In this document: positions 24,091 to 45,839 of the stretch, piece by piece
Layout: each line of letters starts with the position of its first letter
Position numbering within the stretch: position 1 is the first letter of the stretch
Source of the DNA: Acestrorhynchus altus
Lineage: Eukaryota > Chordata > Actinopteri > Characiformes > Acestrorhynchidae
NCBI GenBank assembly: GCA_034509495.1
Contig: CM067515.1
Span: forward strand, 12,002,101-12,066,100
DNA: 64,000 nucleotides
Direction: 5' to 3'
The notes under the pieces: generated by a model
The model's database searches: none
Seen by the model: only the letters and a program-made list of their open reading frames with translations
What the model was told of the DNA's origin: nothing
Program-made: the position numbers and the translations under genes

Positions 24091-26024
24091 TAGCAATCCA
24101 ATGACATGTCCTCTTTGCCCTCAGAGAGAGACAGAGAGAGAGAGAGGGAGAAACAGATGGGCATATAAGTCAAGGTTTTTGCACTCTCCTTCTGTCCAGT
24201 GGATGTGATAAAAAAAGGTGTTTTGTGTGAGCACACCACGGGAGTCACCAATCACAGGCCCTGAAGAGATGACAGCTAATTAAGCGTGCTAGGTCCAGCT
24301 AGGTCCCCGTATCACCACTGCCACAACTACCATGATCAGTCATGTCTTTGGTGATGGGAGCGGTGGCTTGGAATGAAGAGACGACACAGATAGGGCTCAG
24401 GTGTGCAGCCTCTCCAGATTGGAGCCTCACTCTACAATATTGTTCAGACCAAAAGAATGTTGTTGGAGAGTCAGCTTTATATAGACTGTATGGGTGAGAA
24501 AGGAAAGTTTGTGGTCATGTTTAGCTTGTTTTGGTGATTTTTAATTAACCCTAATTATATCTATGATAAATTACCAGATGCATCATGTCTATATTATAAC
24601 TAGTATGTATGAATATGCATTGCTAAGTCACTGTGCTTCTGGCTGCAAGATATTGAAATTGTTCTTCGTTGCAAGCGAAGGAACAAAGGAGAGGCATTTA
24701 GCTCACTCAACCTTACACATATTTATTGGACAATTCTACAGTCTAGGACTACTGAAAGCCCCCTATTTCAGCACCTTGCAGTCAGAGGTGTTAGGGTAGG
24801 AAGGAGATTTAATATCTCTAGAATTATGCAGCTATGCAAATGAACGTTAAACACATAAACATTCCCGTTTACCAACACACATAAATAACCCTATTAGCCT
24901 ATATCAGAAACTCAGCCCCTTATTTGTCTTAAAATAAAATAAGTGAAAATCAGTTTAACATTTACCAACTTTTATAGACTTTGTTTTCAGGCTAATGTAA
25001 TTGACTCTTTTATTCCAGCAAGCTGATTGGCTCTTTTTGTTGAAGAGCGGCACTTTATGTGCAAAACAGCAATTCATATTTGAACCAGTGACTGCTCTCC
25101 TTGAGTACAGCTATTCTCATGCTGTGGTGGGAAGCAGTTTGAACAATGATTGAGATGCAGGTACCTGTAGACCAGTAGTCAAGGTGAGAAGTAGACATGT
25201 TTAAACCTGTAAAAAAGAGCTATGGTTACATAGGCAGTCACGAGAAAATAACAATCAACTGCTGTAATCAACAGTGATTTTACACTGTATAGCATATTCT
25301 TGTTCACTCAACAATAAAATACATGAGTTGTGTTGGTTTTTAGATCAGTCATTAGCTCAAATAACATTATGTGATACATTATGTTTGTTCTTCACTAAAT
25401 CCCAACAAAGATCAAACCCAGCCATTAATGTTGCTGCTAACCGGCACAAACACCACCAAGTCTGCTAAGTAAAAATGTATATGAGGGTACTTTACAACTT
25501 GCCATAACTGAATTTGAGAGCTAGCTAACTCAGTGTATACATACTTTAGCTACATGACATGGGACATACAACAGCTTGTAACTCTGGTACAGTGAGGAAA
25601 TGACTGGCACAGATTACCTGGGAAGCCTCGGTAGCTTGAACTGCGCTGATTACCTGAATAAATCAGTTCTCTGTCCTGGAGCCATAATCTTCTGTAATTT
25701 ATGGCAAAGGGATGTAATTCCCTCAGATATTGAAGGTTTTCCCCAATAATATCCCAACAATATCCAGCAATTTATGAATTGTCTTGACCAATAATATGAT
25801 CACCTCCAAAAAACAGATCTGTCAATGTCTTATTAATCTAGAGGTGCAGAAAGGATTAAATTCCATCCTCTACTCAAGTCCTACCTGCTTGTAACACATA
25901 TGGCCAGTGTGATTGCCTGTGCCTTTGCCTGTTGTCATTGAGATTCTGTATCTACGTTTAGTTGTTAGTGGGGTGTGGTTCATTCATAGGTCCCAACCAA
26001 TGTCAAGAGCAAATCTAAGCACTT

Positions 26025-26330
26025 ACATTTACATTTACATTTACATTTGCGGCATTTAGCAGACGCCCTTTTCCAGAGCGACTCAGAATATCCTTAGCTA
26101 GTAGACAAGGCTGGAATCTAGAGATTCCTCACACTTAGATCCTGTTGAAACAAATGTCTTTATGGAGTTAAATACTCCTGAAACAGATGAGTCTTCAGTC
26201 TGCGTTTGAAGACAGTGAGGGACTCAGCTGTTCGGACCCCCAGGGGAAGTTGGTTCCACCATTTTGGTGCCAGAACAGAAAAGAGTCTGGATGCATGTTT
26301 TCCTTGCATTCTGAGGGATGCCATTGACTT
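26025..26330 (-). mobile_element. Retroelement 3' region with (ACATTT)n tail
   Basis: The plus strand begins with four ACATTT units followed by GCGGCATTTAGCAGACGCCC and TTCCAGAGCGACT, a very common teleost repeat terminus. It continues through GATGAGTCTTCAGTCTGCGT, and GTTGGTTCCACCATTTTGGT. In minus orientation the tail would be (TAAATG)n. Family name not assigned. Confidence 0.65.
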
Positions 26331-27014
26331 GTAACCCTGAACCCTCAGTTTTTCATAACACCATTTGAATACAGCATAACATTTATGGGTTTTGTTAATT
26401 GTTGTCTGTTAATAAGCTGCTGATTGCAAAAGGCTTGATAATAGCTGTGAAAATCACAGAATCACACTGGTCATAACTGTTTGATTGGTTAAAGAATATA
26501 CACTAAATGTAGCCTAATTCTTTTTCATCTACAATAACATTATTTTCAGTGTAATCAAGTGTTGGGAGGAACTGCAATTTGATTTTGAGTGAGAAAAATG
26601 GGCATCAGTTCTGCTTGAGTGGAATTGTTTGTGTGAAGTTACACTGTCATTTCATTCTGCTGCTTGAAATTAGAATTAAGAGAATTGAATTGAGAGGCTA
26701 ATACATATCCTATATAGAAAGAGAGGGGGAACTTCAGATATATATTTGAGAGAGAGAAGGTGAGAAGGTTGTCCTTCTTCTGAGCACTGTTTTGTTGGAT
26801 ACTGGTAGGAACATCACAGTTTGGTTCTTGTCAAAGTGTCTCGAATGAATATGCGTGTGCATTATCTTCAGCTACTGACTGTCCTTTTGCTGACCCACCC
26901 ACTGAGAGGAGATGTTCACTGCACCCGTCAGTGTTACTAATGCAATAGCTGAATGATGTATATAGAGAACATACTGTATTTTGAAGGTATATAGTAGTGA
27001 GAGAGTATTAAATG

Positions 27015-27019
<5 letters not shown>

Positions 27020-27067
<48 letters not shown>
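27020..27067 (+). repeat. (GA)n microsatellite
   Basis: About 24 GA units, 160 bases before the first phyhip coding exon. Confidence 0.95.
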
Positions 27068-27070
<3 letters not shown>

Positions 27071-27226
27071 AACAATGCAATGCTTTATAGCTTTACTGTG
27101 GCCTGATGGCTTTTCTGGTGCTAAGGTTAATTGAATGTGGTCTAAGGCTGGCAGATTGCTTTTTCATTGTCTTCCAGTAATTTTTCACCTCTTGACACTC
27201 CCTCCCCCTCCGCTCTCTCTCAGGCC

Positions 27227-36242
<9,016 letters not shown>

Positions 36243-36704
36243 GCTGAGAGGAAGACCTCCAGCAGAAGTGAGATGCAGGTGCAACTTCGATAGACTTTGG
36301 AAATGTGAACCTTCACATTCAGTTCACATTAATGTCTTGGAGGAGATGTTAGAAGGTTGCAGTCATCAAACCTGACAAGCAAATCTCCAAAGTGGAAGAC
36401 AAATGTAGAACACAGATGTTCTCACCAAAAATCAAATTTAAATGAGGTTTAAGGTGACTTTGTTTTGTTCTAGCATGGATATGGATATGAATCTAAGCCA
36501 TAAAATGTACATACTGCCAAATATGTCAAGTGTTTCTCTTCCTGCCAACTTAATAGACATAGTTTGCATTTTATGGGCCTTTCAAAGTAAATGAAACTTA
36601 ATGAAATGAAATGAAAAAAATGAAAATAAGGTAATTTGTTGTTTACTCACTATTGTTGTGTATGTATTGTTGTGACACAAGGTGTGTCATTCCACTCATT
36701 AGTA

Positions 36705-36855
36705 CCGTATTTTCCGGGCTATAAGCCGCACCCGCAAAGTTTACAAAAAAACCCTGGAAAACAACATATATAAGAAGAAAAAGCTGCACCTCATTATAAG
36801 CCGCATGGTTTAAAGCGAGGGAAAAAAGTAGCGGCTTATAGTCCAGAAAATACAG
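36705..36855. mobile_element. TA-flanked MITE, copy 1
   Basis: Terminal inverted repeats start CCGTATTTTCCGGGCTATAA and end GAAAATACAG. The element is flanked by TA on both sides and is palindromic inward (CGGCTTATAG). It lies in the probable phyhip 3' UTR. Confidence 0.85.
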
Positions 36856-36949
36856 TATTTAAAAGTAGGGTTTTTTTTGTAGATTTATTATTTAGATTGA
36901 CTTTACCTTGGGCCCTCCAGTTCAAAATTTGTTACTTTGTTGGAGTAAA

Positions 36950-36955
36950 AATAAA
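36950..36955 (+). promoter_or_regulatory. Possible phyhip polyadenylation signal (AATAAA)
   Basis: This AATAAA is about 700 bases after the phyhip stop and beyond a MITE copy at 36705-36855. If it is used, the MITE is part of the 3' UTR. Other AATAAA motifs exist further on (near 37711), so the choice is uncertain. Confidence 0.25.
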
Positions 36956-39190
36956 TGAATTGATCCTAAACAGTAAACAAAAACTATTACGAGCTTTTTG
37001 AACCACCTGTAGAGCACACTTCCACAATTCCCTTTTCTGGTTTCTGCGGAGGCTTTGTGCAAAGTAATTTCCATCTTGTTTAGCAATGGTTGGATCCTTT
37101 TTCTGGCATTATACTGGAGAGCTTTTAGCAGTGGCACCTTAGTGTTCCCAAATGTAACTTAACTTTTCCAAAAAAAAAATCTTAAGCCATTTCACCAAAG
37201 AACCCATAATTCGCCTGCTAATTGTCTAATTTTTAATAGATTGTGCCTATTGCTCTTGTAAAGTAATGCCTAGCCACTGCTAGCTCTATAAATTATTGTA
37301 ATTATAGCTTTGTAAGCAAGCAGCTGAATTTTGCCAGCTAGTGCCCAGCTCTGCTGGCTTTGGCCCTTTAGGTTTTGTAGTAGTAAAATTAGCTCAGCTT
37401 ACTGAAAGCATGTCATTCAGCCTGTGATTTTTGTTACTGAGAGCTCATACTTAATGGCAAACATAGTCTAACATATTTTGGTTTATTGTAGACATATTTA
37501 TTATTTTCTTACTATAAACCAAATTTGAGCCCTTGTGAATGCTCCTTCATTTGTCTTGCCCAAACCTTGGAAGAGTAATGATGCCTCGGAGTACTCATCT
37601 GAAGGTTGTATAATATATGAGATGGTGACACTGTTTGGCTGCATGTTGAAAAATCCGTCCGCAGGACATCCTAAAACAGCTACACTGTGGCACAAACACA
37701 GTGTATTATCAATAAAAATTAATTATTCTCATCAGCTAAGTGTGATAAAAAGAAATTTTGTGTGTAAAGACTAAATTAAAACTACATAGAATACAGAAAG
37801 GTTGGTGGTATATGTCATGTCAACTTGTGTATCATCTAACATCCTTTTCCAATTCATACAAATTCATTGGCTGTGCTGTTTACAAGTGGCACAGATGGTA
37901 TTTCCCAGTCTCTGACACCACTCAAAGCAGCCTAAGAAGTCAACTTCAGAAGTGATATACCAATGCCTTGTTGAATACGCAGCTAGTGACAGCCAGAAGT
38001 TGTTCGACACTGGTTAATGAACACATGCTGTAATCAATGCGGCCATGATAATGACCTATTAAAAATATTGGGGGAAAACATAAAATATAAACTGTTGTAC
38101 GAACCACGTTTCATTATTATTATTCACTATTCATACTCTCACATTATGCAAATGAACAGTGACTGCATTAAAAGGTGTCACAAGTGAACAAAATGGCTCA
38201 TTTATCCAAGTGGTTCAAAAACATTTGTATGTACATATGCATCCAAAGAAGTGATAAAGAAGCAGAAAAAAGCTGTTTTGGGATTTAAAGGGCACTAGAA
38301 GGGAAATGAGTATTTTTCTTGCCATAGTTGCATGATGATTGATACATTGAAGTGAGAAACTGAACCTCAAACTGCTGTTGTTCCTCCTTCAATAGAACAT
38401 CCAGCAGAACCAAATTTTTATTTAGTCAGCTGTCCAAGACACGTAGCACATCACCTCAAGACCATAAGTATGAGAGAGTGTCCAAGCCAGGCCAAAAGTT
38501 AACTTAGCCAACAGGTTTTTTATCATCTCTCATCTCCATCATCCACTCCCTTACAGACTCTAGACGACCTCAGGTTATCACTAACTATTCTTCAGAAAGG
38601 AAACTCAAAAGTGTTGTGTGGGCTTATCTGGCTACAATATCTGAAGCTATCTACCCACACACTTCACCAAGCTTTTACAGCATTATATTAATAACTGCAA
38701 AAAAAAAAATATTCAAAAACAATTATGATCTTGTTACGGTATTAAAAACTATGGTATACATTGCTATGCTCTGGAATGCTGGATAGGTGCTGTGAGGCCT
38801 TGTGGTGTCAAAAGGAAAAGCAGTGTGTTTCAGTTGGAGGCAAAATAACTGGGTGGAAAATAGACTTTAACTGCATCTGAACATTTTTACTTCAAACAAG
38901 TCAATTACTTACAGTTGATGTGGTTTTTGAAAGGAGGATAAAATTGTATTATTTGAAAATGAAATGTGCAACAGCTGAGGATTTATTACAAATGGAGTTA
39001 CAATTTGTCCATCCTTTAGGCACCTGTGCTCACAGTATATTTTTGTGTTTTTCTTCACCTAGTATTCTGGATATGAATGCATATTAAATTGTCCATCTAC
39101 TAGAGTAGAAAACAGAAAATGTGGTTGTGACTCATTCATATAAAATAAGCAACTGTGTTTTGAATGTCCTCTTACAGAATATTGTATATA

Positions 39191-39337
39191 CCGTATTTTC
39201 TGGACTATAAGCCACTACTTTTTTTCCACGCTTTAAACCATGCGGCTTATAATGAGATGCAGCTTTTTCTTCTTATATGTTATTTTCCATGTTTTTTTTT
39301 TTTTACTTTGCGGGTGCAGCTTAAACGGTAAATACGG
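39191..39337. mobile_element. TA-flanked MITE, copy 2
   Basis: Same element as at 36705, reversed in its inner sequence: CCGTATTTTCTGGACTATAA to AAATACGG, with TA on each side. Family A repeat begins a few bases after it. Confidence 0.85.
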
Positions 39338-39349
39338 TAATTCATTCAT

Positions 39350-39655
39350 TCATTTTCTGAACCGCTTATTCCTGAATAGGGTCACGGGTGAGCCGGTGCC
39401 CAGCCGGCAACTCTGAGCGCAAGGGCGGGAAAAAACCCTAGACAGGGCACACACATGCACACACATCCACACACTAAGGGCCACTTTAGAGTCACCAATT
39501 CACCTATCATGCATGTCTTTGGGGGAAACCGGAGTACCCAGATGAAACCCACGCGAACACGGGGAGAACATGCAAACTCCACACAGAAACTTCCCAGGTC
39601 GCCCCGGGCATTGAACCCACTGCTATCGCTATCCACTGCGCCACCGTGCCGCCCT
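39350..39655 (+). repeat. Interspersed repeat family A, copy 2
   Basis: This is the best kept copy: CATTCATTCATTTTCTGAAC at the start, CGCTTATTCCTGAATAGGGT, GCACACACATGCACACACAT, ACGGGGAGAACATGCAAACT and a terminal GCGCCACCGTGCCGCCC. Matches 455-780. Confidence 0.85.
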
Positions 39656-40224
39656 ATGGTAATCATACTCACTAAATCAATTCACTCATTATAAACCTTA
39701 AAAGCTCAAATGTAATACTTAAGCCTGTGTGATTTGTAGGGAAAAGCCAGGCAGGATGTGATAAAACACAAATTTCCAGTACTGCAAACAGGCCCTGCTT
39801 CTGTGTAATTGTGTCATTTCTGCAGGGGTGTGTCAGCAACTTCTCGAAAATGAACACCAAGGCTGCTGAAATGTCATATTAGTGTTTCATCACATCCTGT
39901 GGGAGCCCACAGTCTATCAGAAAGGATAGGCTACATGAGGTAAATCAACACTGCTGCAGGGATTATGTAACACATGTTCATGGCAGTTTGAGGTGAAAGA
40001 GATTTTTACCTTTCTGGCCTGAGGGCTCAATATCGCAGCACGTCATTAACTCAGTCTGGACTTTGATACAGAAATTTGATATCTCTTTTATTAAAACTCT
40101 TATAGTGACATTGTGAGATTCACTCAATCTCTCAGTGTAGTTCAGAATAGATTTGTTGGCATGGCAATCTGAACATTAATAATTGTAATAATAATAATCA
40201 AAGCTACAAAGTATTTAAACTTTC

Positions 40225-40540
40225 AACATATTTTCTTATGCACTTCTTCCTGGTTAAGATCACAGTGGGTCTGGAGCCAAAACAGAATCATTGAGCACAA
40301 GGCCTCAATACCTCCTGGATAGGGCACAGGTTGATCACAGGGTACCGCAACCCAGTCATTCACACCTAGGAGTAATTTAGCACCTACGGTGTGTGTTTTT
40401 GGGAAATTTGCATAAAAATGAATAAGGAGAAAAAGCCCATATGAACACATCAAGCTCCTCACAGACAGGGACCCCCCCCCCAGGACCCTGGAGCTCTGCA
40501 GGGGCAGAGTTTCACCTTTGGAATGATGCACTTCCTCTAC
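40225..40540 (+). repeat. Interspersed repeat family A, diverged copy 3
   Basis: CTTCCTGGTTAAGATCACAG, GTGGGTCTGGAGCC, AGGGCACAGGTTGATCACAG and CTCCTCACAGACAGGGACC resemble a related family A type. It contains a C9 run at about 40471. Confidence 0.5.
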
Positions 40541-41180
40541 ACATCACTGGGTTGAGTTGGAATGTTAAAGCAGTGTAGTGGAATAAGGCAGAATGATAAA
40601 GGTCGATAAGTCATGACCTGACCTCATTAGGAAATATTACCCAGCAGTTCTGTGCAGTGTCAAATCAGTACTGGAAGCAAACCCTAGATTACTGGTCAAA
40701 ATATAGAAAATAATGCACACAAACACAGACTTGAAGCTTGTCTAATATATTTTTATATACTATTTACATCATATACAGAAGAATACATTAAGACAAAAAC
40801 TACATCCAGACCTAGTAGTAGTGTAAAACAGCAGATAGCTGCAGTATGTATGCTATGCACCATTCTATTCACAAAGTAGACCCTGCCCATTCTGTCTTTT
40901 TACCCCCCTTCTCTGTAAACTTCGTAAATTATCCTCTAGTTCTTCAGACTGCAGGGCTTTGTTCATTCTTTTTTGATTCATTTGTCCATGGGGAGGGACT
41001 GGTTTTCTTCCACATATGATTTGTTTCAACTGATCAGGGAGAGAGTTATGTTTGTTCGTTAAAAGGGGGGATGGGAGTGGGGAGAGAAGAAAAGTCCAGG
41101 GGCTACTGACCACAACTATAGACTCCCATTTATGTCAGTGGGAAACTGTGCACATTTGTAGTTATTGCTGAACCATCTCT

Positions 41181-42960
41181 TCATTTCATTGAGTCACAGT
41201 GAGCAGAAAAGCCATGTTGCTTAGGAAGGCTGTCACAAACATAGAGACTATAATTTTTCCCACAGTTATTGTCCCACACAGCCTGGCTGTGTCCCTGTGG
41301 TAGGTATCTCACACAGAACTCAATGCACTTTTGTAACTCCAAGGGCCCGGGAACTGCAATTTGAAATGAGAAGACATCCGTGTCAGGATCACCACAGCGC
41401 CGCTCCAGAAAGTTGCAGGGCACATCCTGCTGACTACTCCACGAATTGAAAGTGATACGCACATGTACCTCTTTCTCATAGCTGAGGTTCCACACGCAAA
41501 CTGTACCCACAAGAGTGCACTCTGAGAGGCAGCAGCTCTCCAGGAGGACAGGAGTGTGGTGCATGCGTTGGGAGAAAGTCTGGGGGTCTGCACATGGCTG
41601 AGTGAAACCCAGATGTAACCTAGGAACCTGGGCATGCTCTCCCAGCCAACACAGACCCTTTAGGCTAAGGGAAGGCAGCGCCACCTCATGAGACTTCTCC
41701 TCTTTCTTGGAGAAGACACGCACAGAGGTGAGAGAGAGGCCCTTGGTGTCAGCAAACACAACCCGTTTCTTGGTGCAGGAGCGATGCTTGGCTTTTGGAG
41801 AAGAAGGGTTGAGGAGGTGGTGATGGTGGTGAGCTGGAAGGTTGAAGCCCATGTCCACTGATAAGGACAACACTCTGCAGAGGAGGGAAAGATCACAAAG
41901 GGAATATAATGTAGTTGGTATTTAACGTATAACCAGTGTAATTTTGTTTAAACAATGTTGGAACAAAAGGTGTTTTTTTCACTAGTGGGACAGCTAGTGG
42001 TTTTAGCCATTATTTAGGTTCCATTTTTAACCGACGTTCCCTGATTCACTACTTAACTTGAGACAGAAATAAGTGAAGCAAGTTCAGCCAGTAATAGCTG
42101 ACAATCAAGGTTGCTAAGTAAGTAAATTGCCTGCTTTATATGACCAGTGGCCATAAAATCTATTAATCGATTTCATCATGGTGGATCTAACTGTCCCGCA
42201 AACACAGTACAGTTTGAAATGAGACATAATATATTTGCATATTTTACATAAAAAGCATATACATCAATCAGCAATAACATTATTATTATTATTGTCTCAC
42301 TACCCATTTTATTTATCTGCAGTGGCACTGACATGGTGTCCTTTGTGTTGGTACAAGATGAGCAAAGCAGAGCTGCTGCAATGTTTAAACACCGTGTCCA
42401 CTCTATTAGACACTCCTTCCTAGTTGCTTCCCCTTGTAGATATAAAGCCAGAGAAAGAAGTTATCTGTTTCTGCATAGTTTGTGTAGATCATCCTCACTG
42501 GACACTGCCAGCAGGACACTGTTGGCTGGATATTTCTTGTTGGTGGACTGTACTCGGTCCAGCAGTGTCACTGAGGGGTTTAAACAGTCTAGCAGCACTG
42601 CTGTGTCTGATCCAATATGACAAGCACTAACACAGCACCACCACGTCAATGTCACTGCAGTGCTGGAAATGACCCACAGCCCACATAAAACCTGCTCGGT
42701 GGTCATCCTGTTTGGTCCTGATCATTGAAGAACAGGGTGAAAGGAGGCAGAGAATCAAAGTAACTCTGTAATTTAGAACTACAAAGTGCTCCTGTCTGGT
42801 AAATGGAGTTGAAGAAATGGGCAATGGCTGACTGGTGTTTAAGGAGGTGGTCATAATGTTCTGGTGTATAATCATGTATTTTATTGAAAATGAACTCCAA
42901 TAGGATTATGAATGAGTCACCTGAATCAAATACAGTGAAAACTTACTTTGTGCAGAACAT
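41181..42960 (-). CDS. ppp1r3c: Protein phosphatase 1 glycogen-targeting subunit, 3C-like
   Basis: Subunits of this family tether protein phosphatase 1 to glycogen and promote glycogen synthesis. Two coding exons are proposed on the minus strand: a 14-base exon 42960-42947 (MFCT plus two bases, donor GTAAGT) and the main exon 41874-41181 (acceptor CTGCAG), for 235 residues. The first exon mirrors the short one of human PPP1R3C, and both proteins then continue with VL. The PP1-docking RVxF motif is RVVF at residues 42-45 in KKRVVFADTKGLSLT. The CBM21 glycogen-binding domain spans about 113-218 with SYEKEVHVRITFNSW, DVFSFQIAVP, IEFCVRY and the WDNNCGKNY sugar-binding motif (205-213). A His run sits at 20-24. 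Human PPP1R3C is 317 residues; this one is shorter in the linker and ends soon after CBM21. IEFC, VVFAD and the exon layout favour 3C over 3B, but a teleost-specific duplicate is possible. Confidence 0.85.
42260..42890 (+). repeat. Interspersed repeat family C, long copy in ppp1r3c-like intron
   Basis: Recognised as a common teleost repeat by blocks such as CACTGCCAGCAGGACACTG, GCACCACCACGTCAATGTCA, GATCATTGAAGAACAGGGTG, ACTACAAAGTGCTCCTGTCT and AAGGAGGTGGTCATAATGTT. It fills most of the ppp1r3c-like intron. A second copy is split by a Tc1 element at 46925-48600. Confidence 0.75.
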
Positions 42961-44287
42961 GCTGTGCTGTAAAGCAGGATCTCCTATAAGCAGCAGTGAC
43001 TTCAACCAAAATACTGAAACTGGAAAAAGAAAACATGCATTAATTTAAAGTAAATCCAGAGAAACACCTGTGGAACGGAACCGATCGACACAGAGAGCAC
43101 AGAGATCAGCACTCAAACCTGTGGGTTTTCTGAAGGTCTTCATCTGATCTACTTTACTGTTACCAGCAGTGGCAAAAATCCCAGTCTACAAGAACTTGTC
43201 AGCAGAACTGTGTCTGAAAGACAAAAGTGATGGACAGGGACTGCCTGCCTATTTCATGTCTTGTGGCTGAAAATTGCTTCGCTTACAGGGAAGAATTGCT
43301 TCTAGAAGTCAGATCAGTCATTCACAGCTCATTTCTGAAAGAACCCTCCACAGGGAACTGCTGACCATGACATGAACACACATCTTTGGCCACAGGCATT
43401 TGGCACACCCAAGTACAATCACTGGCCAATTATTAACATCTGCTTTATGGCCCATTTGCCACACATTGAACAAGACATTCGCCGCACTGTTCCACCTTTT
43501 CTCAGTTTATGAACACTGTTGCACACCACGCTGGTATTTTGTTTCTGATAATCCTCATCCAATGCCATATGAAATAGTTACTACAACTTTAAACATGCAA
43601 GGAAACAAACGTTTGTCTGGGTAGCTTATATATTTAATTTATTGTCAGTGCACCTTCCTTAAGGTTCGACTTGAATTATTTTAAGGACTTTTATTAATAT
43701 GAAGGTGAAACTCATACCGAGTACAGAGTGAAACTGTATACAGTGTTGATTTTATTTATTTCGTTTGCTTTAATATACATGGCTTCTCTAATGTAAGGGT
43801 ACCCCTGACCATCATTACCTTTATCATTAATGTTACTATGATTGCTATCTAATAGTAATGATACTAAATCTATTGTGACAAACCCTATGGCCATATCTTT
43901 GTGGACATAATTCTTTTGATCCATATGTGTTTTGTTTATAAACCATTAATCATTTGTTAAAAAAAAAAAACATTGGGTTTTGGTTACGGTTTGATGGTTT
44001 GTTAAACCTTCAAAGGTTTCATCACAATCTCAATTACAGACATAGTGGTCCTTCTATGACACCACTCAAACACCTTTATTGTTAAAAACCCAGAATTAGC
44101 TCCATACATTGATTCCAAGCCACATTTTACAGAAGTTCATATTCGTTTGTTTCTTTACATCAGTCTAATCTTTGCAACATTTATATTGTATTCAAAACAG
44201 CCTAAAATAAAAAGATAAAGTTTGGTGGTTGCTCTTGGAACAAACATATAATCGACAGAAACGACCATCAAAACAGATATGATGAAC

Positions 44288-44320
44288 TTACTTTCTCTTT
44301 CTGAAGCGTCACTGGTCAGA
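44288..44320 (-). other. Candidate untranslated exon end upstream of ppp1r3c-like gene
   Basis: On the minus strand a GAGAAA|GTAAGTTC donor occurs at about 44295, 1.3 kb upstream of the ppp1r3c-like ATG. A TTTCAG acceptor-like site lies near 43013. They could bound a 5' UTR intron. Nothing else supports this. Confidence 0.2.
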
Positions 44321-45839
44321 GTTCTTCAGTATTGTTTAAGCCACAGGTCTTGTACATCTCACCACTGTAAATGATTGGATCAAGTATGTGTTTGGCCCCA
44401 ACCTGTCAGACCCCTGTAATGATCCCTCCTCCTTCAGGCTCTGCACACACTTTCACCTCCTCCCACTCTAGCAGCCTGCCAGATCAGGAAGCTTTCACCC
44501 TCTCAGTTCATCTTGATTAGTCAGAATGAGTAAGCACGGGTAGCAGTCTTTCACAAGTGACATAGTTCACGATGTTGCATCCTAACAGATGTTCTGACCT
44601 ATCTTTGAAAGAGAAACAAGTCTGAATTTTGACGTTCACCAGTGTTTTCTTATGGCAGGAAAATAATTTCAAAGCTGTAATGCCTTGAAGACACTGTGAT
44701 GTGGTCACCATACTTTACAATTAAATGTTGGTATAGGGCAAAGGGTGGCGTGATATGACCTATTCACCCATATCACTCACGGTATGGGTGATCCTTTCAT
44801 AAATGGCCAGCATAAAGTGCAGGAGTGAATGGAATACAATGCGTCTTGAGGAGGCATTGAAATCCAGTCACTCAAACCACACTCGGATGTGGTCAGAGAC
44901 ACACGTGATCAAATTATTCTGGTGGTGCGAACACCAACAATTTCTTCCCAAGAGGTACACTAACCAAAAGTAACCTGAGTGCCCAGGAGGGGAATTATGC
45001 CCTCTCGTGCCAAGACACAGTGTCTAATCAGACCACACCAGTTATCATTTACATATCTGCCTGAGACACAACTGCATGCAGAATTCTACAGCAATCTGAC
45101 TTTGCATCTTATTTTGGCAATGAGTGCATTTTTACACGCACTGTATATACTGTATGTTTATATAGCTCAGCCCTGTGTTGGCACTTAATGTCTGGATATT
45201 TTTGATTTTGGTTAAGATTCACAATTTAAAACTACAAAATATCAAAATATCATCGCTATATATGTCAAATTACGTTGGCATGAGATGTTGTCCTAAAATC
45301 TGACATCACAGCTTTACAGTTGAACTGGATGACAACATCTTGGTTGCCAGCTGGCTTGACTGAACAGTTTGAGATGAGGGCAATGTTTGAGACGAGGATA
45401 AAACTGGAACATTTTTGATTTAAGTCAGCCATAGAGCCTCAATCAGTCATCAGACTGAAAGTGCTAATATCATTATCTCAGATGTGGGTGCCAGCCTTTT
45501 ATCACTGCTGGTGAAATTATAGCCTTCGGTAAATCAGGCTCAACACACGCCAAAGCTTTTCCCTCCTGTGATCACTGACAAAGGGAATCAATGCTGTTGA
45601 ATGCCAGGCTTGTTCACTGAATGGACAAATCCAGTGTATAGATTTGCTGCAGTGTGAAAACGGCCCTTTGAAATGATTTATATAACAGAGTAATCAGCAT
45701 ATTTGTGTCTTAGAATAGAAAGAAGTAGAACATGTGGACTTCTCAGGGCTCACGGTCTGACTATGCTTAAATACTGATGATGTGTTTTGGTTTAGATTGT
45801 GAGAAAGAGATGAAAGACATTGCTGAAACAGAAAGTATG

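Larger units (their letters stand above)
17764..27223 (+). other. Presumed first intron of phyhip (9.5 kb)
   Basis: No other gene seen. It holds many microsatellites, a mariner-like 5' fragment (about 19080-19290), a degenerate TAATGCCA minisatellite (23690-24090) and a retroelement tail (26025-26330). Stretches without recognised repeats, such as 22280-22870, 23230-23690 and 24240-25900, may hold regulatory elements. Confidence 0.4.
36243..41180. other. phyhip 3' UTR and intergenic DNA
   Basis: No further gene seen. Contains MITE copies at 36705-36855 and 39191-39337, repeat family A at 39350-39655 and a diverged copy at 40225-40540. 37000-39180 shows no recognised element. Confidence 0.5.
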
